DNA of 64,000 nucleotides, from positions 62,001 through 126,000 of the forward strand of contig NZ_NIHE01000008.1 in assembly GCF_002806995.1 (NCBI RefSeq), read 5' to 3'. Shown piece after piece: positions 34,449 through 43,180 of this stretch; positions within the stretch are counted from its first letter, which is position 1; every line of letters begins with the position of its first letter. Position numbers and translations under genes: made by a program. This DNA comes from Confluentibacter lentus (GTDB taxonomy: Bacteria > Bacteroidota > Bacteroidia > Flavobacteriales > Flavobacteriaceae). The notes under the pieces were generated by a model. That model was given only the letters and a program-made list of their open reading frames with translations, did no database searches and had not been told where the DNA came from.

Positions 34449-35123
34449 CTAAAGTAATTCCTTAAGTTTTAAAACACCTACAGTTGCGGTTTCGGGAATA
34501 ACGGTTAGGTTTTGTTTGTTGCTTAAAGTTGGCTTGGGGTCAATATAAAAGATAGGTGTATTCGGTGCCACATAATGCATCAAACCTGCTGCAGGATAAA
34601 CTTGCATGGAGGTACCAATAATCACTAAAATATCGGCAGTTTTGCAAATACGCATGGCATTTTCAATCATGGGTACCTCTTCACCAAACCATACAATATG
34701 CGGACGTAATTGATGCCCTTTTTTACAAAAATCGCCTAAAACAACATCGGTTTTCCATTCAAAAATATCATTATCATCATAGGTACTTCGTACTTTAAGC
34801 AATTCACCATGTAAATGGATGACGTTGGTGCTACCCGCGCGTTCATGCAAATCATCCACATTTTGTGTGATGATGGATACTTTATAATCTTTTTCAAAAG
34901 CAGCTAAACCGACATGGGCAGGGTTGGGGTCGACTTCAAACAATTGCCTTCTGCGTTGGTTGTAAAAATCTAATACCAACTCCGGATTTCTAGCAAAGCC
35001 TTCGGGAGTCGCAACTTCCATTATATCATGACCTTCCCATAAACCATCGGCATCTCTAAAGGTTTTAATACCGCTTTCGGCACTGATGCCTGCCCCTGTT
35101 AATACAACTAAATGTTTTTTCAT
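34449..35123 (-). CDS. cobB: sirtuin-type NAD-dependent protein deacylase
   Basis: A 224-residue enzyme removing acyl groups from lysine with NAD. The start at MKKHLVVLTGAGISAESGIK is chosen over an ATG 14 codons upstream that would read into the palindromic repeat. Motifs are GAGISAESGIKTFRD (NAD), ITQNVDDLHERAG, the catalytic His in NVIHLHGE and IVWFGEEVP, as in class III desuccinylase-type bacterial sirtuins. The zinc-ligand loop is reduced: RPHIVWFG is preceded by KKGHQL, with only one cysteine near (FCKKG). Confidence 0.9.
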   Translation of the reverse strand: MKKHLVVLTGAGISAESGIKTFRDADGLWEGHDIMEVATPEGFARNPELVLDFYNQRRRQLFEVDPNPAHVGLAAFEKDYKVSIITQNVDDLHERAGSTNVIHLHGELLKVRSTYDDNDIFEWKTDVVLGDFCKKGHQLRPHIVWFGEEVPMIENAMRICKTADILVIIGTSMQVYPAAGLMHYVAPNTPIFYIDPKPTLSNKQNLTVIPETATVGVLKLKELL

Positions 35124-35147
35124 CGGTATAAAAATAGTCAATTTATG

Positions 35148-35237
35148 GTCATTGCGAGAAGGCACGACGAAGCAATCTGCTTACTTTTTTGTTATTATTT
35201 AATGAGATTACTTCGTCACTTCATTCCTCGTAATGAC
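35148..35237. repeat. interspersed palindromic repeat (REP-like), complete copy
   Basis: The left arm (35148-35180) begins GTCATTGCGAGAAGGCACGA and ends GAAGCAATCTGC. The right arm (35204-35237) is its approximate reverse complement, starting GAGATTACTTCGTCACTTCA. A T-rich centre separates them. The left arm matches 31 of 33 bases of a stretch inside pabB (57273-57305). It lies between the divergent sirtuin and trmH starts. Confidence 0.85.
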
Positions 35238-35261
35238 GAAAACTTTATTAATTTTGGAAAT

Positions 35262-35921
35262 ATGATTGACCTAAAACTTTTAGAGCATTTAGAAACCTTT
35301 TTAACCGATTCCCGAAGGGAAAAGTTTAAAAAAGTGCTGGCACAGCGTACCAAACATTTTACGGTCGCGACCGAAGACGTGTATCAATTGCATAATACCA
35401 GTGCCGTTATTAGAACCTGCGATGTGTTTGGCATTCAAGCAGTTCAAATTATTGAAGAGCGCAATACCAAACGTATTGATAGGGAAATTGCCATGGGTGC
35501 ACAAAAATGGGTGGATGTCAATCGGTTTCACTCGGTTACAGATTGTATTGCGGACATGAAACAAAAAGGGTATCAAATTGTGGCTACCACACCGCATACC
35601 AACGATTGTGTTTTGCATGATTTTGATATTTCCAAAAAATCCTGTTTTTTCTTTGGAAGGGAAGTGGAAGGTCTATCGCAAGAGGTATTGGATGCAGCCG
35701 ACTGTTATTTAAAAATCCCCATGGTGGGCTTTACGGAAAGTTTGAATATTTCGGTATCTGCTGCGATTATTTTGCAGCATGTGACTTCCAAGTTAAGGCA
35801 ATCAAATATTAATTGGCAACTATCAGAACACGAGATTCTTGAAAAACGTTTGGATTGGACGAAAAAAAGCACTCGAAGTTATGAAGACATAATAAAAAAA
35901 TTTTATGAGTCTTTAAAATGA
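35262..35921 (+). CDS. trmH: tRNA (guanosine-2'-O)-methyltransferase, TrmH/SpoU family
   Basis: A 219-residue SPOUT methyltransferase. The ATG at 35262 (MIDLKLLEHLETFLTDSRRE) is used; longer frames upstream only read through the palindromic repeat. Family motifs are DVYQLHNTSAVIRTCDVFGI near residue 40 (with the N and R of motif 1), FFFGREVEGLSQEVLDAADC (motif 2) and IPMVGFTESLNISVSAAIIL (motif 3, the knot). The length and EIAMGAQKWVDV fit TrmH, which makes Gm18 in tRNA. SAM binds in the knot. Confidence 0.92.
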   Translation: MIDLKLLEHLETFLTDSRREKFKKVLAQRTKHFTVATEDVYQLHNTSAVIRTCDVFGIQAVQIIEERNTKRIDREIAMGAQKWVDVNRFHSVTDCIADMKQKGYQIVATTPHTNDCVLHDFDISKKSCFFFGREVEGLSQEVLDAADCYLKIPMVGFTESLNISVSAAIILQHVTSKLRQSNINWQLSEHEILEKRLDWTKKSTRSYEDIIKKFYESLK

Positions 35922-35964
35922 TTATCTTTAAAGTAACTAACTAACTAACTAATCCTGCCTCATT

Positions 35965-36492
35965 ATGTTTTTATTTTTTGCTATTTTAATGATTGCCACA
36001 ACACTTTTTATATTGGTTATAGCCATTCCGAAGTATTTTAATATTAGCAGAAATATTGTCATTAATAAACCAGCAAATGAAGTTTTTGAGTATTTAAAAT
36101 TCATTAAAAATCAAGATGAGTGGTCACCTTGGAAAAAGAAAGATCCTGAAATGAAACAAAGTTATACAGGTGTTGATGGTAAAATTGGTTTTATTGCTAA
36201 ATGGGAAGGTAACAAAGACGTTGGCTCTGGCGAACAGGAAATTACACGTATTGTTGAAAATGAAGTCATTGAAACGAAATTACGGTTTTATAAACCATGG
36301 AAATCGGAATCGGATGCTTATATAAAAATAAAAGGCTTAGATAAATATAATTCTACCATTGTGACATGGGGTTTTTCTGGAAAAAACAAAACATTATCCA
36401 GTATATTTTTCTTATTATTTAATATGGAGAAAGCGATTGGAGAGGATTTTGAAAAGGGTTTAGTAAGTTTAAAAAAAATGTTAGAAGAATAA
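35965..36492 (+). CDS. SRPBCC (polyketide cyclase/START-like) protein with N-terminal membrane helix
   Basis: A 175-residue protein. A transmembrane helix (about 2-22) is followed by a Bet v 1-like domain: ISRNIVINKPANEVFEYLKF, DEWSPWKKKDPEMKQSYTGV, GFIAKWEGNKDVGSGEQEIT. This is the SRPBCC ligand-binding fold used for hydrophobic molecules. Nothing in the active cavity can be assigned. Its neighbours are unrelated. Confidence 0.82.
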   Translation: MFLFFAILMIATTLFILVIAIPKYFNISRNIVINKPANEVFEYLKFIKNQDEWSPWKKKDPEMKQSYTGVDGKIGFIAKWEGNKDVGSGEQEITRIVENEVIETKLRFYKPWKSESDAYIKIKGLDKYNSTIVTWGFSGKNKTLSSIFFLLFNMEKAIGEDFEKGLVSLKKMLEE

Positions 36493-36497
36493 AAAAA

Positions 36498-37031
36498 TCA
36501 GTTTGGCAAATACGCCTCAGGAATGGGATTGTCTCTGGTTTCCTGTGTCCAATACAAATTAACAATCCACCAACGTTTACCATCATTCCATAACTGTATA
36601 CTGTTAATGCCACGCATGAAAGGTTTTTTGTCCGTCACATTATAAAAACATTCATAAGTACTAAACACTTGCGCCATATTTCCAAATATATTTACGGTTC
36701 TGTGAATTTCCTTTTCAAAAAAACCATTCGTTTCCAGCCACTTCCCAGAATTTTTAATATAATCATCTGGTTTCATGTAGGTTATTTTGGTTTCACGATT
36801 TGTATCTTTTCCAGCGGCTATTAATTTGGCATCTGGTGTAAATAAAAATTTGAATTGTTCCCAATGGCGTTTTTTTCCTATTTCACCAGAAATAACATTG
36901 TAAAGTGTTTTTATGGTATTATCTATAGTTAAAACAGAGGTAATGTCAACAGGCGTTTTGGTTTCTTTTTCTTGGGCATTTAATGTAACCGTAAAGAGAA
37001 TTGTTAATATGAGTGAGGCAAACGTTTTCAT
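36498..37031 (-). CDS. exported NTF2-like (SnoaL-type) protein
   Basis: A 177-residue protein with a signal peptide (about 1-19, cleavage near LNAQE). The rest has the NTF2-like cone fold pattern (LYNVISGEIGKKRHWEQFKF, RTVNIFGNMAQVFSTYECFY and SIQLWNDGKRWWIVNLYWTQ). These are usually small-molecule binding or isomerase-like domains; the catalytic role is unknown. Its start abuts smpB, so the two are co-transcribed. Confidence 0.78.
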   Translation of the reverse strand: MKTFASLILTILFTVTLNAQEKETKTPVDITSVLTIDNTIKTLYNVISGEIGKKRHWEQFKFLFTPDAKLIAAGKDTNRETKITYMKPDDYIKNSGKWLETNGFFEKEIHRTVNIFGNMAQVFSTYECFYNVTDKKPFMRGINSIQLWNDGKRWWIVNLYWTQETRDNPIPEAYLPN

Positions 37032-37489
37032 TATTTAAATATTTTTTTAACGCGGTCTAAATCCCTTTTGTTATCGCGGTCTTTAATGGTTTCGCGTTTG
37101 TCATACAATTTTTTACCTTTTGCTAAAGCGATATCCATTTTTGCAAGGCCTTTTTCATTAAGAAATAATCGTAAAGGAATGATGGTGAGTCCGCTAGTTT
37201 GCACCTCTTTAAGCAACTTTTTAAGTTCTTTTTTGCTCAATAGCAACTTTCGTTCCGCTTTTGGTCGGTGATTGTAATAATTACCAAAAGCATATTCTTC
37301 AATGGTCATATTAATGACAAATAGTTCACCTTGCTCATTAAACTCACAAAAACTTTCGGCAATAGACGCTTTGCTGCTGCGTATGGATTTTATTTCGGTG
37401 CCCGTTAATACAATACCAGCCGTGTACGTATCTATGATTTCAAATAGAAAGCGCGCTTTTTTGTTTTGTATGTTAATGTTTTTTTGCAT
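37031..37489 (-). CDS. smpB: SsrA-binding protein SmpB
   Basis: A 152-residue protein that delivers tmRNA to stalled ribosomes. I start at the second Met ([20 protein letters not shown]), the classical SmpB opening. Conserved parts are [40 protein letters not shown] and [20 protein letters not shown], the basic C-terminal tail that enters the mRNA channel. The first gene of a two-gene transcript. No tmRNA gene is seen in the window. Two -7-like boxes lie just upstream. Confidence 0.96.
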   Translation of the reverse strand: MQKNINIQNKKARFLFEIIDTYTAGIVLTGTEIKSIRSSKASIAESFCEFNEQGELFVINMTIEEYAFGNYYNHRPKAERKLLLSKKELKKLLKEVQTSGLTIIPLRLFLNEKGLAKMDIALAKGKKLYDKRETIKDRDNKRDLDRVKKIFK

Positions 37490-37495
37490 GGGGCA

Positions 37496-37513
37496 CAAAA
37501 TTACACAAATTTA
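37496..37513 (-). promoter_or_regulatory. two overlapping-range -7 boxes before smpB
   Basis: On the minus strand TAAATTTG (37513-37506) and TAATTTTG (37503-37496) both match TAnnTTTG. The inner one would leave almost no leader; the outer one gives about 11 bases. No TTG at -33 for either. Confidence 0.4.
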
Positions 37514-37630
37514 TGAGTTTTTAAATGGGTGTTGCTTCCGAAAAAATAATTTAGGCGTTAAAGCATGCGGCAAAACCATTATTTTAAACAAAATACAGTT
37601 ATTTTAGCAGAAGGATTCCGAATTTATTTC

Positions 37631-39223
37631 ATGAGAAAAACGATTCTATTCATATCTTTTTTATTGATGCTAATGTCTTGTAAAAGCATTAAAAATTACA
37701 ATGCGGAAATAACAAGGTTACATCCTGTAAGCGATTTACAAAAAGATGTCGATAAATTATACAATCAGTTGCAAAAGCATCATCCCAGATTGTATCAATA
37801 TACCAGTAGGGAAGTTTTGGATTTTAAGTTTGATAGTTTAAAACAATCCATTACAGAACCTATGGATTCCCGCGAATTTTATAAAAAATTAGCACCGGTG
37901 GTGAGTCATGTGAGGCAAGGTCATATTTCGGTAGGTTCTGCAAATAAGAGATATACTAGAAAAGAATCAAAGAAACTTAAAAAGCAAAAGTTTGAGTTTT
38001 ATGATTTGGATTTAGACTATTTACAAAATAAGCTTTGGGTAAAGGGTGTTAAAGGAAGGGATTCGTCAGTCGTGGGAAGCGAGGTTATTAAAATAGAAAA
38101 TGACTCCATATCGGATTTGATAAAAGCTTATAAAAACCGATTTTCATCTGATGGTTTTAACGCCACGTTGCATGATCGATCTGTAGGGAAGTATTTTTCC
38201 AGTTTTTATTTCAAGGATAAAGGATTTATGGATAGTCTGCAAATTTCTTTCAAGAAAAGCGATTCCATATTCACAAAAACATTCAGGCGCATTTTAAAAG
38301 AAGACCCCACTAAAAAGAAAGATTCAACCACTGTTTCAAAAAGAATAAAATTAACAAAGGCAGAAAAAAAGGCTGCCAAATTAGCGGCAAAACAAAAAAG
38401 AAAGTTTAACAGAAAACATGGTTATATAGCCGAAACAAAAAATTACACTCGTAATTTCCGATTTATGGAAACAGATAGTTTGGTGGCTTGTATGAACCTT
38501 AGAAGTTTCACAAATGGTACTTATAGAAAGTTTTACAAAGAAAGTTTTCATAAATTAGATTCTGCCAAAACCAAACATTTAATCTTGGATTTAAGGGATA
38601 ATGGTGGTGGCAGAATATCAGAAATCAATTATTTATATGCTTATTTAACCAACACTGACTATCAATTTTTAGAAGATAGTGAAGTCAAAAGTCGGACACC
38701 ATTTTTAACAGCAGCCATGAGTAATACCACACCCAATAGTTTGAAAGTACTATCGGCTATCGTGTCGCCTATAGTCGTAATTCATAACCTCATTAAGACA
38801 AAAAGAAAAGATGGTAAATTGTATTATTCATTTAAGTACACGAAACCAAAAAGTCCAAAACCAAATCATTTTAAAGGTGAAATATACGTGCTTATTAATG
38901 GGAATTCGTTTTCGGCATCCTCATTAATTTCAACACATTTGCAAGCAACCAAAAGAGCTATTTTTGTAGGTGAAGAAACTGGTGGCGCTTACAATGGTAC
39001 TGTGGCAGGCATTTACAAAATTTACGAATTACCAACCACCAAACTTAAAGTTCGTATGGGTTTAATGCAGATTGACGCACCGTACAAACAAACGCCAGAT
39101 GGTTATGGTGTAAAACCTGATGTAGCGATTGTGCCGACTTCGGAAGATGTTTTTTTAAAAAAAGATGTAGAATTGGAATGGGTATTGAATCACATTACTG
39201 AAAAAGAAAATAAGCCTCATTAA
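37631..39223 (+). CDS. S41-family peptidase lipoprotein
   Basis: A 530-residue lipoprotein from the ATG at 37631 (MRKTILFISFLLMLMSCKS, Cys17); an upstream ATG is rejected because it would bury the signal. A helical N-terminal domain (LQKDVDKLYNQLQKHHPRLY) and a PDZ-like region lead to the S41 core: LILDLRDNGGGRISEINYLY, YVLINGNSFSASSLISTHLQ with the nucleophile Ser in SFSASS, and IFVGEETGGAYNGT. A Lys-rich insertion of about 40 residues (around 235-275, with AEKKAAKLAAKQKRKFNRKH) is unusual. It is distinct from the shorter S41 lipoprotein at 16883. Confidence 0.9.
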   Translation: MRKTILFISFLLMLMSCKSIKNYNAEITRLHPVSDLQKDVDKLYNQLQKHHPRLYQYTSREVLDFKFDSLKQSITEPMDSREFYKKLAPVVSHVRQGHISVGSANKRYTRKESKKLKKQKFEFYDLDLDYLQNKLWVKGVKGRDSSVVGSEVIKIENDSISDLIKAYKNRFSSDGFNATLHDRSVGKYFSSFYFKDKGFMDSLQISFKKSDSIFTKTFRRILKEDPTKKKDSTTVSKRIKLTKAEKKAAKLAAKQKRKFNRKHGYIAETKNYTRNFRFMETDSLVACMNLRSFTNGTYRKFYKESFHKLDSAKTKHLILDLRDNGGGRISEINYLYAYLTNTDYQFLEDSEVKSRTPFLTAAMSNTTPNSLKVLSAIVSPIVVIHNLIKTKRKDGKLYYSFKYTKPKSPKPNHFKGEIYVLINGNSFSASSLISTHLQATKRAIFVGEETGGAYNGTVAGIYKIYELPTTKLKVRMGLMQIDAPYKQTPDGYGVKPDVAIVPTSEDVFLKKDVELEWVLNHITEKENKPH

Positions 39224-39258
39224 TATCATAAAATCGCTTTATAAATAAGTGTTTTTTA

Positions 39259-39288
39259 TTGCCTTCACATAAAACATTTGTATTTTTG
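39259..39288 (+). promoter_or_regulatory. lpdA promoter (Bacteroidota type)
   Basis: TTG at 39259-39261, a 19-base spacer, then TATTTTTG at 39281-39288, a full match to both boxes. The start site near 39294 lies downstream of the alternative ATG at 39288, which supports the later start at 39327. Confidence 0.8.
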
Positions 39289-39326
39289 TGTTTCATTTTT
39301 TAATCAACGAATATCAAAATCATACT

Positions 39327-40727
39327 ATGAATTCATACGATGTAGCCGTAATTGGCTCGGGTCCAGGAGGATATGTTGCAGCCATACGTTGCGCTCAATT
39401 AGGCATGAAAACGGCCATAATAGAAAAATATGCAACCCTTGGTGGTACGTGTTTAAATGTAGGGTGTATACCAAGTAAAGCACTTTTAGATTCTTCGCAC
39501 CATTATGAAGATGCCGTGAAACATTTTGAAGAGCATGGTATTGAGATTCCAGGGGATATTAAAGTGAATTTAGAAAAAATGATTGCCCGTAAACAATCTG
39601 TTGTTGATCAAACAGTTGGCGGTATTGATTTTTTAATGAACAAGAATAAAATTGATGTATATCGTGGTGTGGGCAGTTTTAAAGATGCGACCCATATTAC
39701 CATTACTGGTGAAAAAAATATTGAAATTGAAGCAAAAAACACCATCATTGCTACCGGTAGTAAACCATCAAACTTACCATTTATCAATTTAGATAAGGAG
39801 CGTATTATTACGTCAACTGAAGCCTTGAAACTTAAAGAAATACCTAAACATTTAATCGTCATTGGCGGTGGTGTGATTGGATTGGAACTTGGACAAGTAT
39901 ACAAACGTTTGGGTTCAGAAGTGACGGTTATTGAGTATTTAGATAGAATCATCCCAACGATGGATGCTGGTTTATCTAAAGAACTGACTAAAGTACTAAA
40001 GAAACAAAAGTTTACTATTAATACATCCCATAAAGTAAAATCTGTTGAGCGTAAAGGCAATGAAGTTATTGTGAAGGCAGATGATAAAAAAGGTAATGAA
40101 ATAGAATTTAAAGGCGATTATTGCTTGGTTTCTGTGGGCCGTCGTCCATATACTGACGGACTGAATGCTGAAGCTGCGGGTGTGAAAGTAACGGACAGAG
40201 GACAAATTGAAGTCAACGACCATTTACAAACAACAGCAAAAAACATTTATGCGATTGGTGACGTGGTAAAAGGCGCCATGTTAGCGCATAAAGCGGAAGA
40301 AGAAGGTGTTTTTGTTGCAGAAACCATTGCTGGACAAAAACCACACATTGATTATAATTTAATTCCGGGCGTGGTTTACACATGGCCAGAAGTTGCCAGT
40401 GTTGGTAAAACTGAGGAACAATTGCAAGAAGCAAAAGTAGACTATAAAGTCGGCTCTTTCCCCATGCGTGCGTTGGGTAGAAGTAGAGCGAGTATGGACT
40501 TGGATGGTTTTGTGAAAATTCTAGCGGACAAGAAAACAGATGAAATTTTAGGCGTTCACATGATTGGTGCTCGTGCTGCGGATATGATTGCAGAAGCAGT
40601 AGTGGCTATGGAATACAGAGCCAGTGCCGAAGATGTTTCAAGAATGTCGCATGCACACCCAACATTTACAGAAGCTATTAAAGAAGCTGCTTTAGCCGCT
40701 ACAGGCGATAGGGCTTTGCATATGTAA
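39327..40727 (+). CDS. lpdA: dihydrolipoyl dehydrogenase (E3)
   Basis: A 466-residue flavoenzyme that reoxidises the lipoyl groups of 2-oxoacid dehydrogenase complexes. It shows the FAD fold GSGPGG (10-15), redox disulfide GGTCLNVGCIPSK (Cys42/Cys47), NAD site VIGGGVIGLELGQVYKRLGS, and the catalytic HAHPTFTEA near the C-terminus. IYAIGDVVKGAMLAHKAEEE is the second FAD contact. The start is set by the strong promoter. The gene is monocistronic and ends in a terminator; the E1 and E2 genes are elsewhere. Confidence 0.96.
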   Translation: MNSYDVAVIGSGPGGYVAAIRCAQLGMKTAIIEKYATLGGTCLNVGCIPSKALLDSSHHYEDAVKHFEEHGIEIPGDIKVNLEKMIARKQSVVDQTVGGIDFLMNKNKIDVYRGVGSFKDATHITITGEKNIEIEAKNTIIATGSKPSNLPFINLDKERIITSTEALKLKEIPKHLIVIGGGVIGLELGQVYKRLGSEVTVIEYLDRIIPTMDAGLSKELTKVLKKQKFTINTSHKVKSVERKGNEVIVKADDKKGNEIEFKGDYCLVSVGRRPYTDGLNAEAAGVKVTDRGQIEVNDHLQTTAKNIYAIGDVVKGAMLAHKAEEEGVFVAETIAGQKPHIDYNLIPGVVYTWPEVASVGKTEEQLQEAKVDYKVGSFPMRALGRSRASMDLDGFVKILADKKTDEILGVHMIGARAADMIAEAVVAMEYRASAEDVSRMSHAHPTFTEAIKEAALAATGDRALHM

Positions 40728-40760
40728 TATTCCCGAGCAGGAGGGAATCTTTTGATAGCA

Positions 40761-40790
40761 AAAAAGCAAACCTAATTGGTTTGCTTTTTT
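40761..40790 (+). terminator. lpdA terminator
   Basis: AAAAAGCAAACC (40761-40772), loop TAATT, GGTTTGCTTTTT (40778-40789): a perfect 12-bp stem ending in a T-run. Confidence 0.9.
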
Positions 40791-40857
40791 GTTTTTATAC
40801 CAAAAAATTGCCATTAACCCCATAAAAAACTAAATTAGCTTAACTAAACTAAAAACA

Positions 40858-41793
40858 ATGAATACACGACCATTTTTTACCAAACTCCCTTTTCAACACA
40901 TTTCAATAGGTGTTATTTCAATAATGTTAACCTTATCTTTTAGTGGATGTGGTTCTGATATTCAATTCCCGATTAAAGTCGGTGAAAATCCAGAAAGCAT
41001 CACAAAAGGATTTAACGATAACTATTACATCACCGTTATGAACGGCAGTGAAGAAGGCGATGCTGAGTTGGTTGAAATGTCTCCAGATGGCACATTAAAG
41101 GTTTTTGCCAAAGGATTTAATGAACCCAAAGGAATTGCTTATGTGGGCGGACATTTATATTTTTCGGATGTGACACGGGTTTGGAAAGTAGATAAGGATG
41201 GCAACACCAGTATTTTGGCTGATAAGGCAGATTTTCCAGAAGACGTTTTGTATTTAAATGACGTGTCGGTAGATGGCGAAGGTAAAGGCATTTATGTCGT
41301 TGATATGGGAGCAACAAAGTTCATGAGGGATGAAAACAATAATCTTTGGCCGCTTGATAGTGAACAAGCGAAGTTGGTGCCAGAATTGGGACGCATTTAC
41401 CATATTGATTTAGAAGGTAACGTCACCATTGCCCAAAATACATCACCTTTATTGCTGAATCCAAATGGCGTAGGGATTGATAATGATGGCAATATGATGG
41501 TAGGTGAATTTTTTAAGGGTAATTTTTTGGTTACAAGAAACGGCCAATTAACCCCACTTAAAGGGCAGTTTCGTGGCGCGGATGCGGTTGAGCAAGATAG
41601 TAAAGGGAATTATTATGTGAGCAGCTGGCAACAAGGTAAAGTTTGGAAAATTGATGGTAAAACAGAGGAATCTACGATATTAATTGAGGGCTTGGAATCT
41701 GCGGCCGACTTTTATTTGGAAGAAGATAAAGGACGTTTATTATTGCCTGATATGAAAACGGGATTGTTGCATGCGGTTGATATTAATAATTAA
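40858..41793 (+). CDS. SMP-30/gluconolactonase-like beta-propeller lipoprotein
   Basis: A 311-residue protein with a lipoprotein signal ending in SFSGC (Cys32) after a long leader. The mature part forms repeated propeller blades: GFNEPKGIAYVGGHLYFSDV, DVLYLNDVSVDGEGKGIYVV, LLNPNGVGIDNDGNMMVGEF, AVEQDSKGNYYVSSWQQGKV, with the D/N metal and substrate residues in the usual blade loops. Sugar-lactone hydrolysis or a non-enzymatic propeller role are both possible. It ends at a strong bidirectional terminator. Confidence 0.85.
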   Translation: MNTRPFFTKLPFQHISIGVISIMLTLSFSGCGSDIQFPIKVGENPESITKGFNDNYYITVMNGSEEGDAELVEMSPDGTLKVFAKGFNEPKGIAYVGGHLYFSDVTRVWKVDKDGNTSILADKADFPEDVLYLNDVSVDGEGKGIYVVDMGATKFMRDENNNLWPLDSEQAKLVPELGRIYHIDLEGNVTIAQNTSPLLLNPNGVGIDNDGNMMVGEFFKGNFLVTRNGQLTPLKGQFRGADAVEQDSKGNYYVSSWQQGKVWKIDGKTEESTILIEGLESAADFYLEEDKGRLLLPDMKTGLLHAVDINN

Positions 41794-41819
41794 AATCAGG
41801 TTCTATAAATAATTGTAGT

Positions 41820-41853
41820 AAAAAAAACGGGGTTTTTAAAACCCCGTTTTTTT
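41820..41853. terminator. bidirectional terminator
   Basis: ACGGGGTTT (41827-41835) pairs with AAACCCCGT-type sequence (41839-41847), flanked by A7 and T7 runs, between convergent genes. Confidence 0.9.
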
Positions 41854-41872
41854 ATTTAATCACCCCATTATA

Positions 41873-42652
41873 TTAAAACAACTCATTCAAAGTCTTAGCC
41901 AATCTCACACCAGCAATTTGTAATTGTTTACGAGCCACGTTCATGTATTTATAGGAGTACTCATAACGTAAATTGTCACCTGGTTTTACATTCGCATAAA
42001 CCTCTCTTGTCAGTTTGTGAGTATCGTTCACCCAATCAATCACGGTTCCTTTTTGAAGTTCCTTAATCGCGTCTTTCGTTAAATAATCTTCGTTTTTTGC
42101 CAATTCCAAATAACCCATCCCATAATCATCAATCATTTTGCTGTCCCAAACACTATGCAAATTGGTATCGTTGTAAAACCATTGCAACTTAAAGTCGTTG
42201 CCGCCTCTGTCTTCTTCAAGCGCCACATGCAAGGGCTGGTGCAAATCGCCTATAAAATGGATGAGGAGTTTCAAATAAAAGGCTTTGTCATCATTAGAAG
42301 CATTTTTGTTTAGGATCACCGATTTACAAAACGCAATGCCAGAAACCAAATCCCCTTCAGGATGTTGTTTGGGCACATCGTAATCCGCTTCCATGGGCAT
42401 GTTAACGTAATGCCAGGTGCTGAATTTATCGTAACGCTTATCGGATTTGATTTCATCACCAAAAGTAGATGCCAACGCTAAGGATTGATTATTAAGAAGT
42501 TTCTTTAGTTTGCGTTTTGTTTTGGACGTGAGATAATGACTGGCAATTTCCCCAACGGTTCGATGTCCTGTGGCACCCCAATCATCTTCAGCATGCATTC
42601 GAAAAGAATATATAAACAAGAAAGCTAGTAATAGGGGAAGTGATTTTTTCAT
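41873..42652 (-). CDS. S1/P1-type nuclease
   Basis: A 259-residue secreted zinc-dependent nuclease. After a signal peptide (about 1-21) the mature protein starts near WGATGHRTVGEIASHYL: the N-terminal Trp25 and His30 are zinc ligands in this family. Other ligands are in WHYVNMP, HFIGDLHQPLHVALEEDRGG (HxxxD...H) and NLHSVWDSKMI (HxxxD). The full set of trinuclear-zinc residues seems present. It degrades single-stranded DNA/RNA or removes 3' phosphates outside the cytoplasm, probably for phosphate and nucleoside scavenging. Confidence 0.93.
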   Translation of the reverse strand: MKKSLPLLLAFLFIYSFRMHAEDDWGATGHRTVGEIASHYLTSKTKRKLKKLLNNQSLALASTFGDEIKSDKRYDKFSTWHYVNMPMEADYDVPKQHPEGDLVSGIAFCKSVILNKNASNDDKAFYLKLLIHFIGDLHQPLHVALEEDRGGNDFKLQWFYNDTNLHSVWDSKMIDDYGMGYLELAKNEDYLTKDAIKELQKGTVIDWVNDTHKLTREVYANVKPGDNLRYEYSYKYMNVARKQLQIAGVRLAKTLNELF

Positions 42653-42684
42653 TTTCTAAAATTAATATGTAACAATTAACCGTG

Positions 42685-43173
42685 TTAATCTTCAATTTTC
42701 TTAACCGTATTTTTTCGCAACAAAAGCATCGGCAACGAAATACCCGCCGCTATCGAAATTAGTATGAATAACATAGTAAATCCATTGGCGAAAATAGCAT
42801 CTATCAGTTCCATGCGTTTGGCTTGATTGGCTTCCATAAAGATGAAATTCATAACCGATAAAACGGTTTCATACGCAAAATAACCGGGTATCATGGGGAT
42901 GGTTGGGGGAATACAAAACACAACGGGCGGATGGTGTATTTTATGGGCAACGGGCATACAAATAATGCCAATAAAAAAAACAGCAATAAAAGTTGCCAAT
43001 ACAATATGGACATTAAAATGCATCAACGCAAATTTTATAAAACCCGCCGTAAAACCTAATATAAAAACGGTAGGTACAACTCCTTTAGGCATATTAAATA
43101 AGATGCCAAAACCCAAAGCCGCTATACCCGACCAAGCAGCAACTTCTAATAAATTTAAAATGATTGTTAGCAT
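42685..43173 (-). CDS. threonine/serine exporter, small subunit (ThrE_2-like)
   Basis: A 162-residue integral membrane protein from MLTIILNLLE; the ATG ten codons upstream overlaps the previous gene and adds a non-hydrophobic leader. It has about four or five helices with LPGVV-like HPPVVFCIPPTIPMIPGYFA, the conserved P-rich loop. It corresponds to the C-terminal half of Corynebacterium ThrE and works with the larger subunit encoded 7 bases upstream. Confidence 0.85.
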   Translation of the reverse strand: MLTIILNLLEVAAWSGIAALGFGILFNMPKGVVPTVFILGFTAGFIKFALMHFNVHIVLATFIAVFFIGIICMPVAHKIHHPPVVFCIPPTIPMIPGYFAYETVLSVMNFIFMEANQAKRMELIDAIFANGFTMLFILISIAAGISLPMLLLRKNTVKKIED

Positions 43174-43180
43174 ATTAATG

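Noticed and set aside
35112-35261. Longer start for trmH
   Set aside because: The extra codons read through the palindromic repeat at 35148-35237, and the TrmH domain begins at 35262.
39288-39326. Longer start for lpdA
   Set aside because: The upstream ATG overlaps the last base of the -7 box, so it would not be in the transcript.
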